From positions 1-43,294 of the forward strand of contig VOPR01000026.1 in NCBI GenBank assembly GCA_009594995.1: a stretch of 43,294 nucleotides of DNA. The letters run 5' to 3'. The position numbers and the translations under genes are program-made. The first letter of the stretch is position 1. Each line of letters begins with the position of its first letter. The stretch comes from Nitrospira sp. (lineage in GTDB: Bacteria; Nitrospirota; Nitrospiria; Nitrospirales; Nitrospiraceae). The notes beneath the pieces are model-generated. The model was not told where the DNA came from. It ran no database searches and saw nothing but the letters and a program-made list of their open reading frames with translations. Below are positions 7,497-16,559 of the stretch, piece by piece.

Positions 7497-8369
7497 ATGA
7501 GTGCTGCAGAACTTCCACAAATGCCCGACCCGGCTTCAAGCGACCCGCTGGAACAGCTCCTGATCGAACGAATCCGGAAGGGTGCTATCGAGCTTCCGCT
7601 CTTGCCACAGGTGGCATCCCGCATTCTTGCCATGGTCTACGATCCGGATGCGGAGGCAGCCAAACTGGCCGCGCTCATCCATCAGGATCAGGCCCTGGCC
7701 GCCCATGTCATTCGTATTGCCAATTCTCCTGCGTATATGACGCGCAACCCCGTCGTTTCTCTCCAGCACGCCGTCTCCATGCTGGGAATGAACCTGATGT
7801 CCGAGCTGGCCTTTTCCGCCTCCATCAAAGGCAGTGCCTTCAAAGTGCCGGGATGGGATGGTGAAGTCAAGAGCCTGTGGCACTATTCGCTTGCCAGCGG
7901 AGCCTACGCCAAAGAAATTGCGCGCATGCGCCGGTTCAATGTCGAGAGTGCCTACTTGTGCGGTCTCCTGCATGGCATCGGCCGGCCGGTTGTGTTGCAA
8001 ACGCTGGTCGCGCTGGCTAAGGAACAGGGCACGACGCTCAGCAAGGAACTCCTCCATCAACTTCTCGACGGGTATTACATCCAGGTGGGTCTGCTGGTGG
8101 CCGACGAATGGGGCCTTCCCCCGCCGGTGGTGGAATCGATCGGGTTTCATGCGGACTATCACTATGCCAAAACGGCCAAGCAGGAGTGCATGACGACCTG
8201 TCTAGCCGGTCGGCTGGCCAAACATTTTCTCGATCCCGAAGGGTTCGATGAGGACACGGTGCGAGACCATTCCGTGTTTGCCGACTTGAACCTCTACCCC
8301 AAAGATATCGACGCCCTCCTGGCCCATAAGGACAAGGTGCAGGCCGTTGTGGAGGCGATGCCATTGTGA
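7497..8369 (+). CDS. HDOD-domain signalling protein
   Basis: About 290 residues with a single HDOD domain (about 25-225). Diagnostic stretches are IELPLLPQVASRILAMV, LAALIHQDQALAAHVIRIANS and VVSLQHAVSMLGMNLMSELAF, and the degenerate HD-type site reads LCGLLHGIGRPV. HDOD proteins are usually non-catalytic scaffolds linking signal transduction to chemotaxis, motility or metabolism. The start is ATG 7497 or GTG 7488 in the same frame; neither has a strong Shine-Dalgarno. Its stop overlaps the start of sthA, which suggests shared translation. A candidate sigma-54 promoter lies upstream. Confidence 0.85.
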   Translation: MSAAELPQMPDPASSDPLEQLLIERIRKGAIELPLLPQVASRILAMVYDPDAEAAKLAALIHQDQALAAHVIRIANSPAYMTRNPVVSLQHAVSMLGMNLMSELAFSASIKGSAFKVPGWDGEVKSLWHYSLASGAYAKEIARMRRFNVESAYLCGLLHGIGRPVVLQTLVALAKEQGTTLSKELLHQLLDGYYIQVGLLVADEWGLPPPVVESIGFHADYHYAKTAKQECMTTCLAGRLAKHFLDPEGFDEDTVRDHSVFADLNLYPKDIDALLAHKDKVQAVVEAMPL

Positions 8370-9787
8370 TGCCTGCCAATGCCTATGACATTGTCGTGGT
8401 CGGCAGCGGACCGGCTGGCCAGAAGGCGGCCATTCAGGGAGCCAAGGCCGGTAAGAAGGTCGTGCTGATCGAGCAGGAGCAAGGCATCGGCGGAAATTGT
8501 GTGTACCGGGGCACCATCCCCAGCAAAACGTTGCGTGAGACGGCGCTGCAATTTGAGCATTTGAAACGCTCCAGTGAAGTGTTCGAGGGCAAGATGCGTT
8601 TGGATGTGCCCATGTCCGTCCTGCTCCATCGTCTCGACGAAGTGATCAAAGCGCACGAGTGTTATATGGCCGATCAACTCTCGCGCAATGGTGTCACCTA
8701 CCGTCACGGCCGTGCGCGGCTGCTGTCGCCCCACGAAGTACAACTGGAAACCGTCGACGGCGCCTGCCAGACCCTGCTGACTGAGACCATCGTGTTGGCG
8801 ACGGGATCGCGACCCTGTTCGGTTCCCGAAATTCCCATCGACCATGAACATGTGTTGGATAGCGATTCGATTTTGTCGATGATCTACCTGCCCCGCTCTC
8901 TGACGATCCTCGGCGGCGGCGTCATTGCTTGCGAATACGCGGCGACCTTTGCATTGCTGGGAGTAGAGGTCACCATCATCGATCGCGCCAAGCGCCCGCT
9001 GGCATTCATGGATGCGGAAATCGTCGACGTGTTTCAACGCAGCATCGAGCGCCAGGGCGGCCGGTTTTACTCCGGCCACACGGTCACAGAGGTGGCCTGG
9101 GACGGCGTGTCCTCGGTCGTGGCCAGGTTGGCGAACGGGATGGCGGTCAAGAGCGAAAAAATGCTCGTCGCTCTGGGCCGGCAGCCGAACGTCGAGGAGT
9201 TGAATCTCGAGGCGGCGGGATTGTCGCTCGATGAAAACGGGCATCTCCCCGTCAATGACCATGGGCAAACTGCCGTGCCACACATTTTTGCGGCTGGAGA
9301 TATGTTAGGGCGACCTCCCGCGTTGGCATCACAGGCGATGGAAGACGGCCGCCGTGCGGTGAGCCATGCGCTGGGGCTCCCGGTCGGAGAATCGGCCAAC
9401 CAGGTTCCCATCGGCATCTATACCATTCCAGAAATCGCCTCCATCGGGTTGGACGAGGAACAGGCCGGGGCTCGCTATCGCGGTCCGATCGTCGGCCGCG
9501 CTCCGTTCACGGAAATTGCCAAGGGGCAGATCACAGGCGCCTGCGACGGACTCTTGAAACTCGTGGCGGATCCATCGGGCGAGCGTCTGCTGGGCGTGCA
9601 GATCGTCGGTGAAAACGCGACCGAACTCATTCACCTCGGGCAGATGGCCTTGCAGGATGGCGCGGCCATCGACCGGTTCATCGATACCATCTTCAGCTTT
9701 CCCACGTTTGCCGAAGCCTATCGCGTGGCAGCCCTGGACATTCTGGGGCAACGCCGCAAACGGCAGGACAGCGCCAAGGCTGCCTGA
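8366..9787 (+). CDS. sthA: Soluble (Si-specific) pyridine nucleotide transhydrogenase
   Basis: A 473-residue flavoprotein that should exchange hydride between NADPH and NAD+ in the cytoplasm. The FAD-binding motif is GSGPAG (residues 13-18). The redox-site segment reads GGNCVYRGTIPSKTLRE: the first cysteine is kept but the second position of the disulfide is Thr50, the hallmark of SthA against lipoamide dehydrogenase and mercuric reductase. The second Rossmann motif (GGGVIACEYA) and the FAD contact (HIFAAGDM) are present, with a C-terminal dimerisation domain. GTG 8366 lies 10 bases after GGAGG; ATG 8369 is the alternative. It overlaps the HDOD gene by 1-4 bp. Confidence 0.9.
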   Translation: MMPANAYDIVVVGSGPAGQKAAIQGAKAGKKVVLIEQEQGIGGNCVYRGTIPSKTLRETALQFEHLKRSSEVFEGKMRLDVPMSVLLHRLDEVIKAHECYMADQLSRNGVTYRHGRARLLSPHEVQLETVDGACQTLLTETIVLATGSRPCSVPEIPIDHEHVLDSDSILSMIYLPRSLTILGGGVIACEYAATFALLGVEVTIIDRAKRPLAFMDAEIVDVFQRSIERQGGRFYSGHTVTEVAWDGVSSVVARLANGMAVKSEKMLVALGRQPNVEELNLEAAGLSLDENGHLPVNDHGQTAVPHIFAAGDMLGRPPALASQAMEDGRRAVSHALGLPVGESANQVPIGIYTIPEIASIGLDEEQAGARYRGPIVGRAPFTEIAKGQITGACDGLLKLVADPSGERLLGVQIVGENATELIHLGQMALQDGAAIDRFIDTIFSFPTFAEAYRVAALDILGQRRKRQDSAKAA

Positions 9788-9846
9788 CCCTCCGCCCGCT
9801 CATCACTGCGCTCTTTGACCCTCACACCTGATGTGCGATACTCTCC

Positions 9847-9868
9847 CGATCGGCCGGTCTTCCGATCG
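9847..9868 (+). promoter_or_regulatory. Leader hairpin before the TPR-oxygenase gene
   Basis: Perfect 7-bp arms, CGATCGG and CCGATCG, flank an 8-base loop and end two bases before the GGAGG ribosome site of the next gene. It could be an operator or a translation-modulating hairpin. No T-run follows. Confidence 0.35.
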
Positions 9869-9882
9869 CTGGAGGGGTGCAC

Positions 9883-11580
9883 ATGAATCGTGAGGAGCGT
9901 CGCCGCGACGAAAAACTACACGGAAAAAATGCGGGAGGCGCGGCGGCTGCCGCGGCGTTCCTGCGCGAGGCCCAGTTACACCATCAGGCCGGCCGGCTGG
10001 ACGATGCCGAGCGCGGCTATCACCAGCTGTTAGCCCGCCTACCCGCACAGCCAGATGCCCTCCACGGTTTGGGTCTCCTCCTCTACCGGCGCGGCAATCT
10101 CAAAGACGCGCTCACGCGGCTTGCACAGGCGCGGGCTGCCGATGCGCGCAATCCGGTCTATTGTTTCAATCACGGTGTCGTCCTTCAACGTGCCGGGCTC
10201 CTGGCCGAGGCGGTGGACGCCTACAGTCGGGCCATCGAACTCAATCCTCGCTACATCGAGCCACGGACGAACCTCGGCAATGCCTACAAAGAATTGGGCC
10301 GCCTTGCGGAGGCACAAGCCATTTATGAACAGGTCCTGGCGCTCAATCCCGATCATGCCGAAGCGCACAATAATCTTGGCGTCGTATTAAAAGAACAGGG
10401 CCGGCTCGATGCGGCCGCCGAGGCGTACGGGCGAGCCATCGCGTTGAAACCGACGCATGCCGAGGCACAGAATAATTTAGGCTTGGTGCTGTTGGAACAG
10501 GGACGGTTGGATGAGGCCATTTCCTGTTTTGAGCGCGCGCTCCAACTGGTGCCGGGCTATGGCACTGCCCTGTACAACCTGGGTATTGCCTGGATTTGGC
10601 GCGAGGACATTCCCAAGGCCTTGCAGTGCTTTTCAGAAACGGCCCGGATGAAATATGCCCATGGTCGCCCGGTCACCGAGACCGCGGTCTTCCGGTCACG
10701 CCTCAAACACGATGCCGAGCAGGTCGGCGATCTATTTGATCGCGGGTTGCTGGGAGAAGAATGGCGGGCCTACCATGCGGCGCTGGTGCGTTTGAGCACC
10801 ACACTTGAACCGGCGCCGGGCACGAGTTCGCCGAACCGCGTGGCCTTATCCCCTGCCGACTTGCAGCCCATCGCGCCTTCATTCAACCGATTGCTGTATA
10901 TCGCGCCTTGCGAAGCGATCGCAGAGGGAGCGCTCGCCGCCGATCTGGATACCACGGCAATCGAGACCCGGTATCTGGCGACCCAGCCTGAGGTGACGTA
11001 TATCGACGGGCTGCTATCGGAGGAGGCGCTGCGGCGCCTGCGGGAGTTCTGCTGGACCTCGACGATCTGGAAGAAGGACTATGAGAATGGGTACATCGGG
11101 GCGTTTCTCGGCGACGGATTTGCCTCTCCCCTGCTGCTGCAAATTGCCGAGGAGCTGCGCCGGCGGCTACCGCGCATCTTTGGGACGCATCGCCTCACGC
11201 AGGCCTGGGCGTTCAAACACGATAGTGCCCGGCGCGGCTTGAATATTCATGCGGATGCCGCGGCCGTGAACGTCAATTTCTGGATCACACCGGACGAGGC
11301 GAATCTCAATCCTGAGAGCGGAGGTCTGGTGGTACGGGATAAGGAAGCGCCGAAGGAGTGGGACTTCAAAACCTACAATAGCGACAAGGCCAGGGGCAGG
11401 ATTTATGAATGGCTCACATCCCAGGGGGCCCGGGAAATCAAGATTCCCTACCGGGCGAATCGGGCCGTCGTCTTCAACTCAGATCTGTTTCACGAAACCG
11501 ATGACATTGCGTTCAAGGAAGGCCTGACCAACCGGCGGATCAACATTACGCTGCTGTACGGGCACCGGCATCGCCCCTGA
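9883..11580 (+). CDS. TPR protein fused to a 2OG-Fe(II) oxygenase-like domain
   Basis: A 565-residue protein. The first 260 or so residues carry about six tetratricopeptide repeats (NLGNAYKELGRLAEA, NNLGVVLKEQGRLDAA, NNLGLVLLEQGRLDEA). The C-terminal 200 residues look like a double-stranded beta-helix oxygenase: H456-x-D458 (NIHADAAAV), distal H537 (LFHETD) and an arginine pair (R551/R552) where 2-oxoglutarate is normally bound. The enzyme could hydroxylate a protein or small substrate, with the TPRs as recognition module. The ATG at 9883 has GGAGG seven bases upstream. There is no signal peptide, so it is cytoplasmic. Its 3' end overlaps the convergent GGDEF-EAL gene by 35 bp. Confidence 0.82.
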   Translation: MNREERRRDEKLHGKNAGGAAAAAAFLREAQLHHQAGRLDDAERGYHQLLARLPAQPDALHGLGLLLYRRGNLKDALTRLAQARAADARNPVYCFNHGVVLQRAGLLAEAVDAYSRAIELNPRYIEPRTNLGNAYKELGRLAEAQAIYEQVLALNPDHAEAHNNLGVVLKEQGRLDAAAEAYGRAIALKPTHAEAQNNLGLVLLEQGRLDEAISCFERALQLVPGYGTALYNLGIAWIWREDIPKALQCFSETARMKYAHGRPVTETAVFRSRLKHDAEQVGDLFDRGLLGEEWRAYHAALVRLSTTLEPAPGTSSPNRVALSPADLQPIAPSFNRLLYIAPCEAIAEGALAADLDTTAIETRYLATQPEVTYIDGLLSEEALRRLREFCWTSTIWKKDYENGYIGAFLGDGFASPLLLQIAEELRRRLPRIFGTHRLTQAWAFKHDSARRGLNIHADAAAVNVNFWITPDEANLNPESGGLVVRDKEAPKEWDFKTYNSDKARGRIYEWLTSQGAREIKIPYRANRAVVFNSDLFHETDDIAFKEGLTNRRINITLLYGHRHRP

Positions 11581-13672
11581 GCAGCTTTTCAAAATCTTCG
11601 GCACAGACAGGTCGGCTGAACAGGTAGCCCTGCACTTCATCGCAGCCCTCTTCCCGTAGCCGCGCGAGCTGCCCTTCCGTTTCCACGCCTTCCGCCAATA
11701 CCGACAGGTTCAGACTGTGGGCCATGGCGATGATCGCTCGGGTGATCTTCACGTTGTTTTCGTTCGTCAACAGATCCCGCACGAAGGATTGATCGATCTT
11801 TAACCGGCTCAGCGGAAACCGCTGCAGGTAACTCAGCGAGGAATAGCCGGTTCCGAAGTCGTCGATCGAGAGGCGAACACCCATCGTTCGCAGACCTTCG
11901 AGCATGGTGACCGACGCCTCGACGTCCCGCATCGCGATGGACTCGGTCAGTTCCAGCTCGAGCTGCGACGGATTCAGTCCGGAGTCCCGCAGCGCATCGG
12001 CCACCGTAGAAGGCAGCGTACGCCCGTGGAACAGAGAATTGGAGACGTTGGCGGAGATGGTGATGGCAGGCAGGCCGGCCATTTCCCAAGCCTTCACCTG
12101 GCGGCAGGCCTCACGCAGCACCCATTCGTCCATGGAGCGAATCAGGCCGGTGTCGATCGCGGCGTTCAGAAAAACGCCCGGCGGCACCAGACCGCGTTTC
12201 GGATGTTTCCAGCGGACCAACGCCTCGGCGCCCAGAATTTTCCGCGAGTGAATGTTCAGCTTCGGTTGGTAAAAAACCACGAACTCTTCCCGCTCCAGTG
12301 CGCGGCGGAGTTCGTTCTCCAGGTCCAGGCGTTCGGCCGCGGCGGCGTTCAGTCCGGATGAATAAAACTGGCAATTGTTCCGGCCCTGTTCCTTCGCATG
12401 GTACATCGCGGTGTCGGCGTTCTTCAGGAGCGCTTCAACGGTAGAACCATCCGAGGGAAAAATCGAAATGCCGATGCTGGCCGAAATGAATATTTCATGC
12501 CCGTCGATGCTGAACGGATGGGCCAGCGACTCCAGAATCCGGCGGGCCACCCTGCCCGCGTCTTCCGGGTGCGGCAGCGACGTCAGCAAAATCGTGAACT
12601 CGTCGCCCCCGAGCCTGGCGAGGGCATGCATCGGTTCATGGTCGGCATGCCGGCTGACCGAGTCGCTCTGCCGAACCGAATCGCTGAGACGTTCCGCGAC
12701 ATGGGTGAGCAACAAATCACCCACCGTGTGTCCCAGCGTATCGTTGATGATCTTAAAACGATCCAAGTCGATGAACAGCGTGGCCAGGTGTTGCTGGTGG
12801 CGTGCGGCAAACGAAATGGCATTCGACAATCGATCCTTGAACAGGACGCGATTGGCCAGACCGGTCAGACTGTCGTAGTAGGCCAGTTGATGGATGGCCC
12901 GTTCCGCCTGTTTGCGCTCGGTGATGTCCTGGGCGGTGCCGATGACCGTAATCTCGTCCGTCTCTTCTTCGCGCACGCCCTCGGCCTGCAAATGAATGAT
13001 GAAATCGGTGCCGTTCGGCAGGACGATGCGGTGGTCGATATCGCAGGGAGTATGTTGACCCACGAGTTTCTGTAGCGCACCGGTGACGATCGGCCGGTCG
13101 TCCGCGTGCACGAGATTGAGGAACGCCTCGAAGGTGCCGGCGAAATCCTGCGGACGCACGCCGACCAGACGGCACAATTCGTTCGACATGGCGAAGCGGT
13201 TCGTCTTGGGATTCCAGTCCCAGTTGCCGATCCGCGCGATGCGTTGGGCCAGTTCCAACCGGGATTCGCTCCGGATCAACGCATGGAGCACGTTGTTGGT
13301 GCGGAGCATGTACCGGACGTGGTGGCAGAGAATTGTGGCGTTGACGGGTTTGGTGATGAAATCCGTCGCACCGTGCTGGTAGGCCTGGGCGATGGAATTC
13401 GCATCATCCAATCCCGTGAGGACCAGGATGGGAACGCGTTTCCCGCGTGGAAGCGAACGGAGGCGCGAACAGGTCAGATACCCGTCCATATCCGGCATCA
13501 TGATATCGAGAATGACGAGGTCCGGCCCAATCCCCTCGAACTTCGCCAGCACGTCCTTCCCGCCGGTGGCCTCAATGACAACCATGCCGGCCGGTTCCAA
13601 GGCGTTTTTGACGAAAAGCCGCGCCAGCGGGTCGTCGTCGCCGATGAGAATCTTCGGATTCGCTTGACTCAT
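11546..13672 (-). CDS. Response regulator with PAS, GGDEF and EAL domains
   Basis: A 708-residue c-di-GMP enzyme. The receiver domain has phospho-acceptor D56 (VILDIMMPD) and the conserved lysine in FITKP. A PAS domain follows (about 140-255, RIGNWDWNP to AQDITERKQAE). The GGDEF domain has an intact active site (RLGGDEF), and the EAL domain keeps EAL (GAEALVRW), the DDFGTGYSS loop and the KIDQSFV lysine. Both synthesis and breakdown of c-di-GMP are therefore possible, presumably switched by phosphorylation. No cognate kinase is adjacent. No convincing Shine-Dalgarno is seen. It is followed in the same direction by a membrane sensor gene and a PilZ gene on its upstream side, forming a c-di-GMP neighbourhood. 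Confidence 0.93.
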   Translation of the reverse strand: MSQANPKILIGDDDPLARLFVKNALEPAGMVVIEATGGKDVLAKFEGIGPDLVILDIMMPDMDGYLTCSRLRSLPRGKRVPILVLTGLDDANSIAQAYQHGATDFITKPVNATILCHHVRYMLRTNNVLHALIRSESRLELAQRIARIGNWDWNPKTNRFAMSNELCRLVGVRPQDFAGTFEAFLNLVHADDRPIVTGALQKLVGQHTPCDIDHRIVLPNGTDFIIHLQAEGVREEETDEITVIGTAQDITERKQAERAIHQLAYYDSLTGLANRVLFKDRLSNAISFAARHQQHLATLFIDLDRFKIINDTLGHTVGDLLLTHVAERLSDSVRQSDSVSRHADHEPMHALARLGGDEFTILLTSLPHPEDAGRVARRILESLAHPFSIDGHEIFISASIGISIFPSDGSTVEALLKNADTAMYHAKEQGRNNCQFYSSGLNAAAAERLDLENELRRALEREEFVVFYQPKLNIHSRKILGAEALVRWKHPKRGLVPPGVFLNAAIDTGLIRSMDEWVLREACRQVKAWEMAGLPAITISANVSNSLFHGRTLPSTVADALRDSGLNPSQLELELTESIAMRDVEASVTMLEGLRTMGVRLSIDDFGTGYSSLSYLQRFPLSRLKIDQSFVRDLLTNENNVKITRAIIAMAHSLNLSVLAEGVETEGQLARLREEGCDEVQGYLFSRPVCAEDFEKLLRGDAGARTAA

Positions 13673-13900
13673 AGTGTTGGTGTCACAGGAAGATGGTTCA
13701 CTGGCATAGAAGGGGAACGTAACTGTCTTGCCGACCGCAGGGTGTGGGCTTGTGACGGCCTCACGGTTGTCTGTTCAAACCAGCCTATCAAACTTTGGGA
13801 GAACTGCCAGATAAATAGCACTTGTTGAGGCTGTGCTGATCTTAGGGGAATTCCTACGTCAAGGTATGCGGATTTAGCCTCATTCCTCTGGGTCGAATGC

Positions 13901-14635
13901 TCACGCAAGACCGCCCCTTTCGGTAGTCTCCACCGCCCCCGCGATCGGGTGTGCGGCCTGCTCCCGGGCTTCCATCAGAATGCTCGCAAGGAGCGCCCGA
14001 ACCCGGCTCATCAAGCCGCGCATGGTGACCATCATGAGCGTGGCCATCACCAGCAGCAGTGGTACGATCACCAGGGCGACGTCCAGGCCTAAATCATCTT
14101 CAGATCGCGGGGTCGCTGCAATCGGTGGTGTGGCAACGGCGAGTCGGATCCATCCGGCGATACGATTGTCTCGGCGGAACGGTTCGACCACAATCATGGC
14201 CGGCTTCCCATTTTCCACCCCGGGAGTAATGACGCTGGCCTGCATCCGACGCGCAGCCAGCCACGCCGGGTCCTGGAGTTGTGTGCCGATGGCGGCGGGA
14301 TTGCTTGCCGCCACGATGACGTTCTCCTCGGTAATGACGGCGGCCGCGAGCAGATTCGCCTGTTGGGCATGCTGTTCCAGCGTCTGTTGGACGGAGGCGA
14401 GATTTTCTGTGCCGAGCGACTCGCTGAACCAGGCCAGGGTTCGCGCGGTAGCTCGCGCGCTGAACTCCACCGCCATGACGGCCGAGGCATTGCGTTGCGT
14501 GACCAGCGAGCGGTCATGTTGCGCCAGCAAGTAGTACAGCGCGCAGGCGCAAAACGCCGAGACGATCACACTAATGAGCAGCGCCGGGAGCCAGGTGCGA
14601 GGCAATCGCGATGCGGAAACGCGCGCGTCAGCCAT
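13901..14635 (-). CDS. Two-helix membrane sensor-like protein without output domain
   Basis: A 244-residue protein with one transmembrane helix near residues 14-38, a periplasmic segment of about 130 residues (AVITEENVIVAASNPAAIGTQ, VVEPFRRDNRIAGWIRLAV), and a second helix near 180-205. The external part resembles a single Cache/PAS-like sensor module. Only about 35 residues follow the second helix, so no kinase, GGDEF or methyl-accepting domain is present. It may modulate a separate partner such as the neighbouring c-di-GMP protein, or be a remnant of a larger sensor. GGAGGA lies 7 bases before the ATG. Confidence 0.7.
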   Translation of the reverse strand: MADARVSASRLPRTWLPALLISVIVSAFCACALYYLLAQHDRSLVTQRNASAVMAVEFSARATARTLAWFSESLGTENLASVQQTLEQHAQQANLLAAAVITEENVIVAASNPAAIGTQLQDPAWLAARRMQASVITPGVENGKPAMIVVEPFRRDNRIAGWIRLAVATPPIAATPRSEDDLGLDVALVIVPLLLVMATLMMVTMRGLMSRVRALLASILMEAREQAAHPIAGAVETTERGGLA

Positions 14636-14662
14636 GCGGTATCCTCCTCAACAGGAAGGTGT

Positions 14663-15022
14663 TCAGGTGCCGGAATCTTCCTGGTTGTCGTGACGTCGTT
14701 CGTAGGGTTGGCGAGAAAGGTCTTTGACGATGCTTTGGAGACGAGTCCATTCGTCCGGCTGCAGGGAGAGAAACTCGATACCGATGCGCCCGTCGCGGCA
14801 CCAGCGCACGACGGCCTGCGTGATGGTCAGTGCGGTCTCGTTATCCTGTGCCTGGATGCGAAGGGTGAGCGTGGTGCCGGGATGCACGGCCGTCTGGCTG
14901 ACGACGCCGCAGCCGCGTAGTGAAAGATCGACCACCTTGCCCTCTCCCTCGACCCGGTTGACCGAGCTGAAGGAGCTCTGGAATCGCACAGCAAAACGTT
15001 GGTGTTTGCGTTGGTCCGTCAT
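14663..15022 (-). CDS. PilZ-domain c-di-GMP-binding protein
   Basis: A 119-residue stand-alone PilZ domain. The c-di-GMP-binding RxxxR motif is QRFAVR near the N terminus (KHQRFAVRF), and the second motif is DLSLRGCG (D-x-S-x-x-G). The end of the domain is seen in RIGIEFLSL. PilZ proteins bind c-di-GMP and alter motility, polysaccharide export or transcription through partners. I placed the start at ATG 15022; no strong ribosome site is seen, and ATG 15067 or 15085 would extend a non-conserved N terminus. It sits in the c-di-GMP gene group and is probably co-transcribed with the membrane sensor gene. Confidence 0.85.
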   Translation of the reverse strand: MTDQRKHQRFAVRFQSSFSSVNRVEGEGKVVDLSLRGCGVVSQTAVHPGTTLTLRIQAQDNETALTITQAVVRWCRDGRIGIEFLSLQPDEWTRLQSIVKDLSRQPYERRHDNQEDSGT

Positions 15023-15107
15023 GGGGCAGTGCCGGTTGCGCGGCGTCAACGGCCTTCCGTTCAACATTGCCGAAAGTCTGGGCATGCATAACTGATCGCA
15101 TGCGCGG

Positions 15108-16559
15108 CTAGCCCTTTATATTGCCGATTGGTTTGAGTTCCGCCACTTTTTTTGTGATTCCCGCCTGGTCCACGGTATTGACCACATCGGAAATGTTCTT
15201 GTACGCAAATCCGGCTTCTTCAGCCAGCCCCGACATGGAGACGGCTTTCACCAGAATGCCATGTTGTTTCATGTCGCGCACCAATTGCTCGCCGCGCACC
15301 GTGCGTTTGGCTTGCGCGCGCGACATGGTGCGGCCGGACCCGTGCATCGTCGAGCCGAAGGTGTCGTGCATTGCCCGATCGGTGCCGACCAACAGATAGG
15401 AGCCGGTCTCCATCGAACCGCCGCAAATCACCGGCTGGCCGATGGCGCGATAGCAGTCCGGCAGTTCCGCACTACCCGGTCCGAAGGCGCGCGTGGCGCC
15501 TTTGCGATGGACGAGCCACTCCCCGTCTCCGTACCGTTCCACCTTGGCGATGTTGTGGGCCACATCGTAAATCACGTGCATGCCGAGCGCGTGGGGGGTC
15601 GTGTCGAAGACGGCGGCAAAGGCTTCGCGGATTTGATGGGTGATGACCTGGCGATTAGCAAATGCGGTATTGGCGGCGCAATTCATGGCGCCAAAATACT
15701 CCTGCCCTTCCGGCGAGCGAAACGGCGCGCAAGCGAGTTGCTGGTCTTTGACAGAAATGCCGTAGCGGCGCATGGCCTTTTCGAAGACTTTGAGATAGTC
15801 GCTGGCGACCTGATGTCCGAATCCACGCGAGCCGCAATGCACCATGACCACCACCTGGTCGCGGCCGGTGAGTCCCATGGCGGCGGCGGTGTCACGGTCG
15901 AAGATGCCCTTGTCGGAGAGGACCTGCACTTCCAGATAGTGGTTGCCCGATCCGAGGGTGCCAAGCTGGTTGATGCCGCGTTCGATGGCATAGTCGGTGA
16001 CATATGCCGTATCGGCTCCGGCGAGACAACCCCGTTCTTCAATCCGTTCCAAGTCTTCTTCCCACCCATAGCCGTTGGCAATGCACCAGCCCGCGCCTTT
16101 TCGCATGACGTCCCGGAAGTCCCGGCGGTTCACATTCACGAACCCGCGGGATCCCACGCCTGCCGGGACGCGGCGAAACAGCTCCGTCATCAGCATTTCG
16201 AGTTTCGGCTTCACCTCGGCGAGCGACAGGTCGGTGCGGATTAGCCGCATGCCGCAGTTGATGTCGTAACCCACGCCGCCGGGAGAGATGACACCATCTT
16301 CAGGATTGAATGCCGCGACGCCGCCGATGGGAAAGCCATAGCCCCAATGGCCGTCCGGCATGCAGAGCGCGTAACGATGGATGCCGGGCAGGCAGGCTAC
16401 GTTGGTCACCTGGTCGAAGACCCCGCGATCCATCGCTCCCAGAATCGCCGCGCTGGCATAGATTCTCGCGGGTACCAGCATGCCGGGTTTCTCAGAGGCA
16501 GGAATTTCCCAGAGGTAGTCGTTGATCTTGACGACCTGCATGTCTGTTTGTAGTTTCAT
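15108..16559 (-). CDS. rtcB: RNA-splicing ligase RtcB
   Basis: A 483-residue GTP-dependent RNA ligase that joins 2',3'-cyclic phosphate or 3'-phosphate to 5'-OH ends. The metal and guanylate-site residues are visible: GVGYDINCGMR (Cys), LGSGNHYLE (His), HCGSRGFGH (His), YDVAHNIA (His), and the histidine in MHGSGRTMSR that becomes guanylylated. The length is normal for the family. The ATG at 16559 overlaps the archease stop as ATGA, so the two are translationally coupled; the longer frame to 16796 is antisense or overlapping noise. No RtcA cyclase or RtcR regulator is nearby, and here the pair follows sdhB instead. Confidence 0.95.
   Translation of the reverse strand: MKLQTDMQVVKINDYLWEIPASEKPGMLVPARIYASAAILGAMDRGVFDQVTNVACLPGIHRYALCMPDGHWGYGFPIGGVAAFNPEDGVISPGGVGYDINCGMRLIRTDLSLAEVKPKLEMLMTELFRRVPAGVGSRGFVNVNRRDFRDVMRKGAGWCIANGYGWEEDLERIEERGCLAGADTAYVTDYAIERGINQLGTLGSGNHYLEVQVLSDKGIFDRDTAAAMGLTGRDQVVVMVHCGSRGFGHQVASDYLKVFEKAMRRYGISVKDQQLACAPFRSPEGQEYFGAMNCAANTAFANRQVITHQIREAFAAVFDTTPHALGMHVIYDVAHNIAKVERYGDGEWLVHRKGATRAFGPGSAELPDCYRAIGQPVICGGSMETGSYLLVGTDRAMHDTFGSTMHGSGRTMSRAQAKRTVRGEQLVRDMKQHGILVKAVSMSGLAEEAGFAYKNISDVVNTVDQAGITKKVAELKPIGNIKG

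Noticed and set aside
8366..9787. Lipoamide dehydrogenase or mercuric reductase
   Set aside because: The second redox cysteine is Thr50 and no 2-oxo-acid dehydrogenase or mer genes are adjacent; the SthA pattern fits better.
15261..16244. 327-codon open frame antisense to rtcB
   Set aside because: rtcB has all its catalytic motifs; the antisense frame is a composition artefact.
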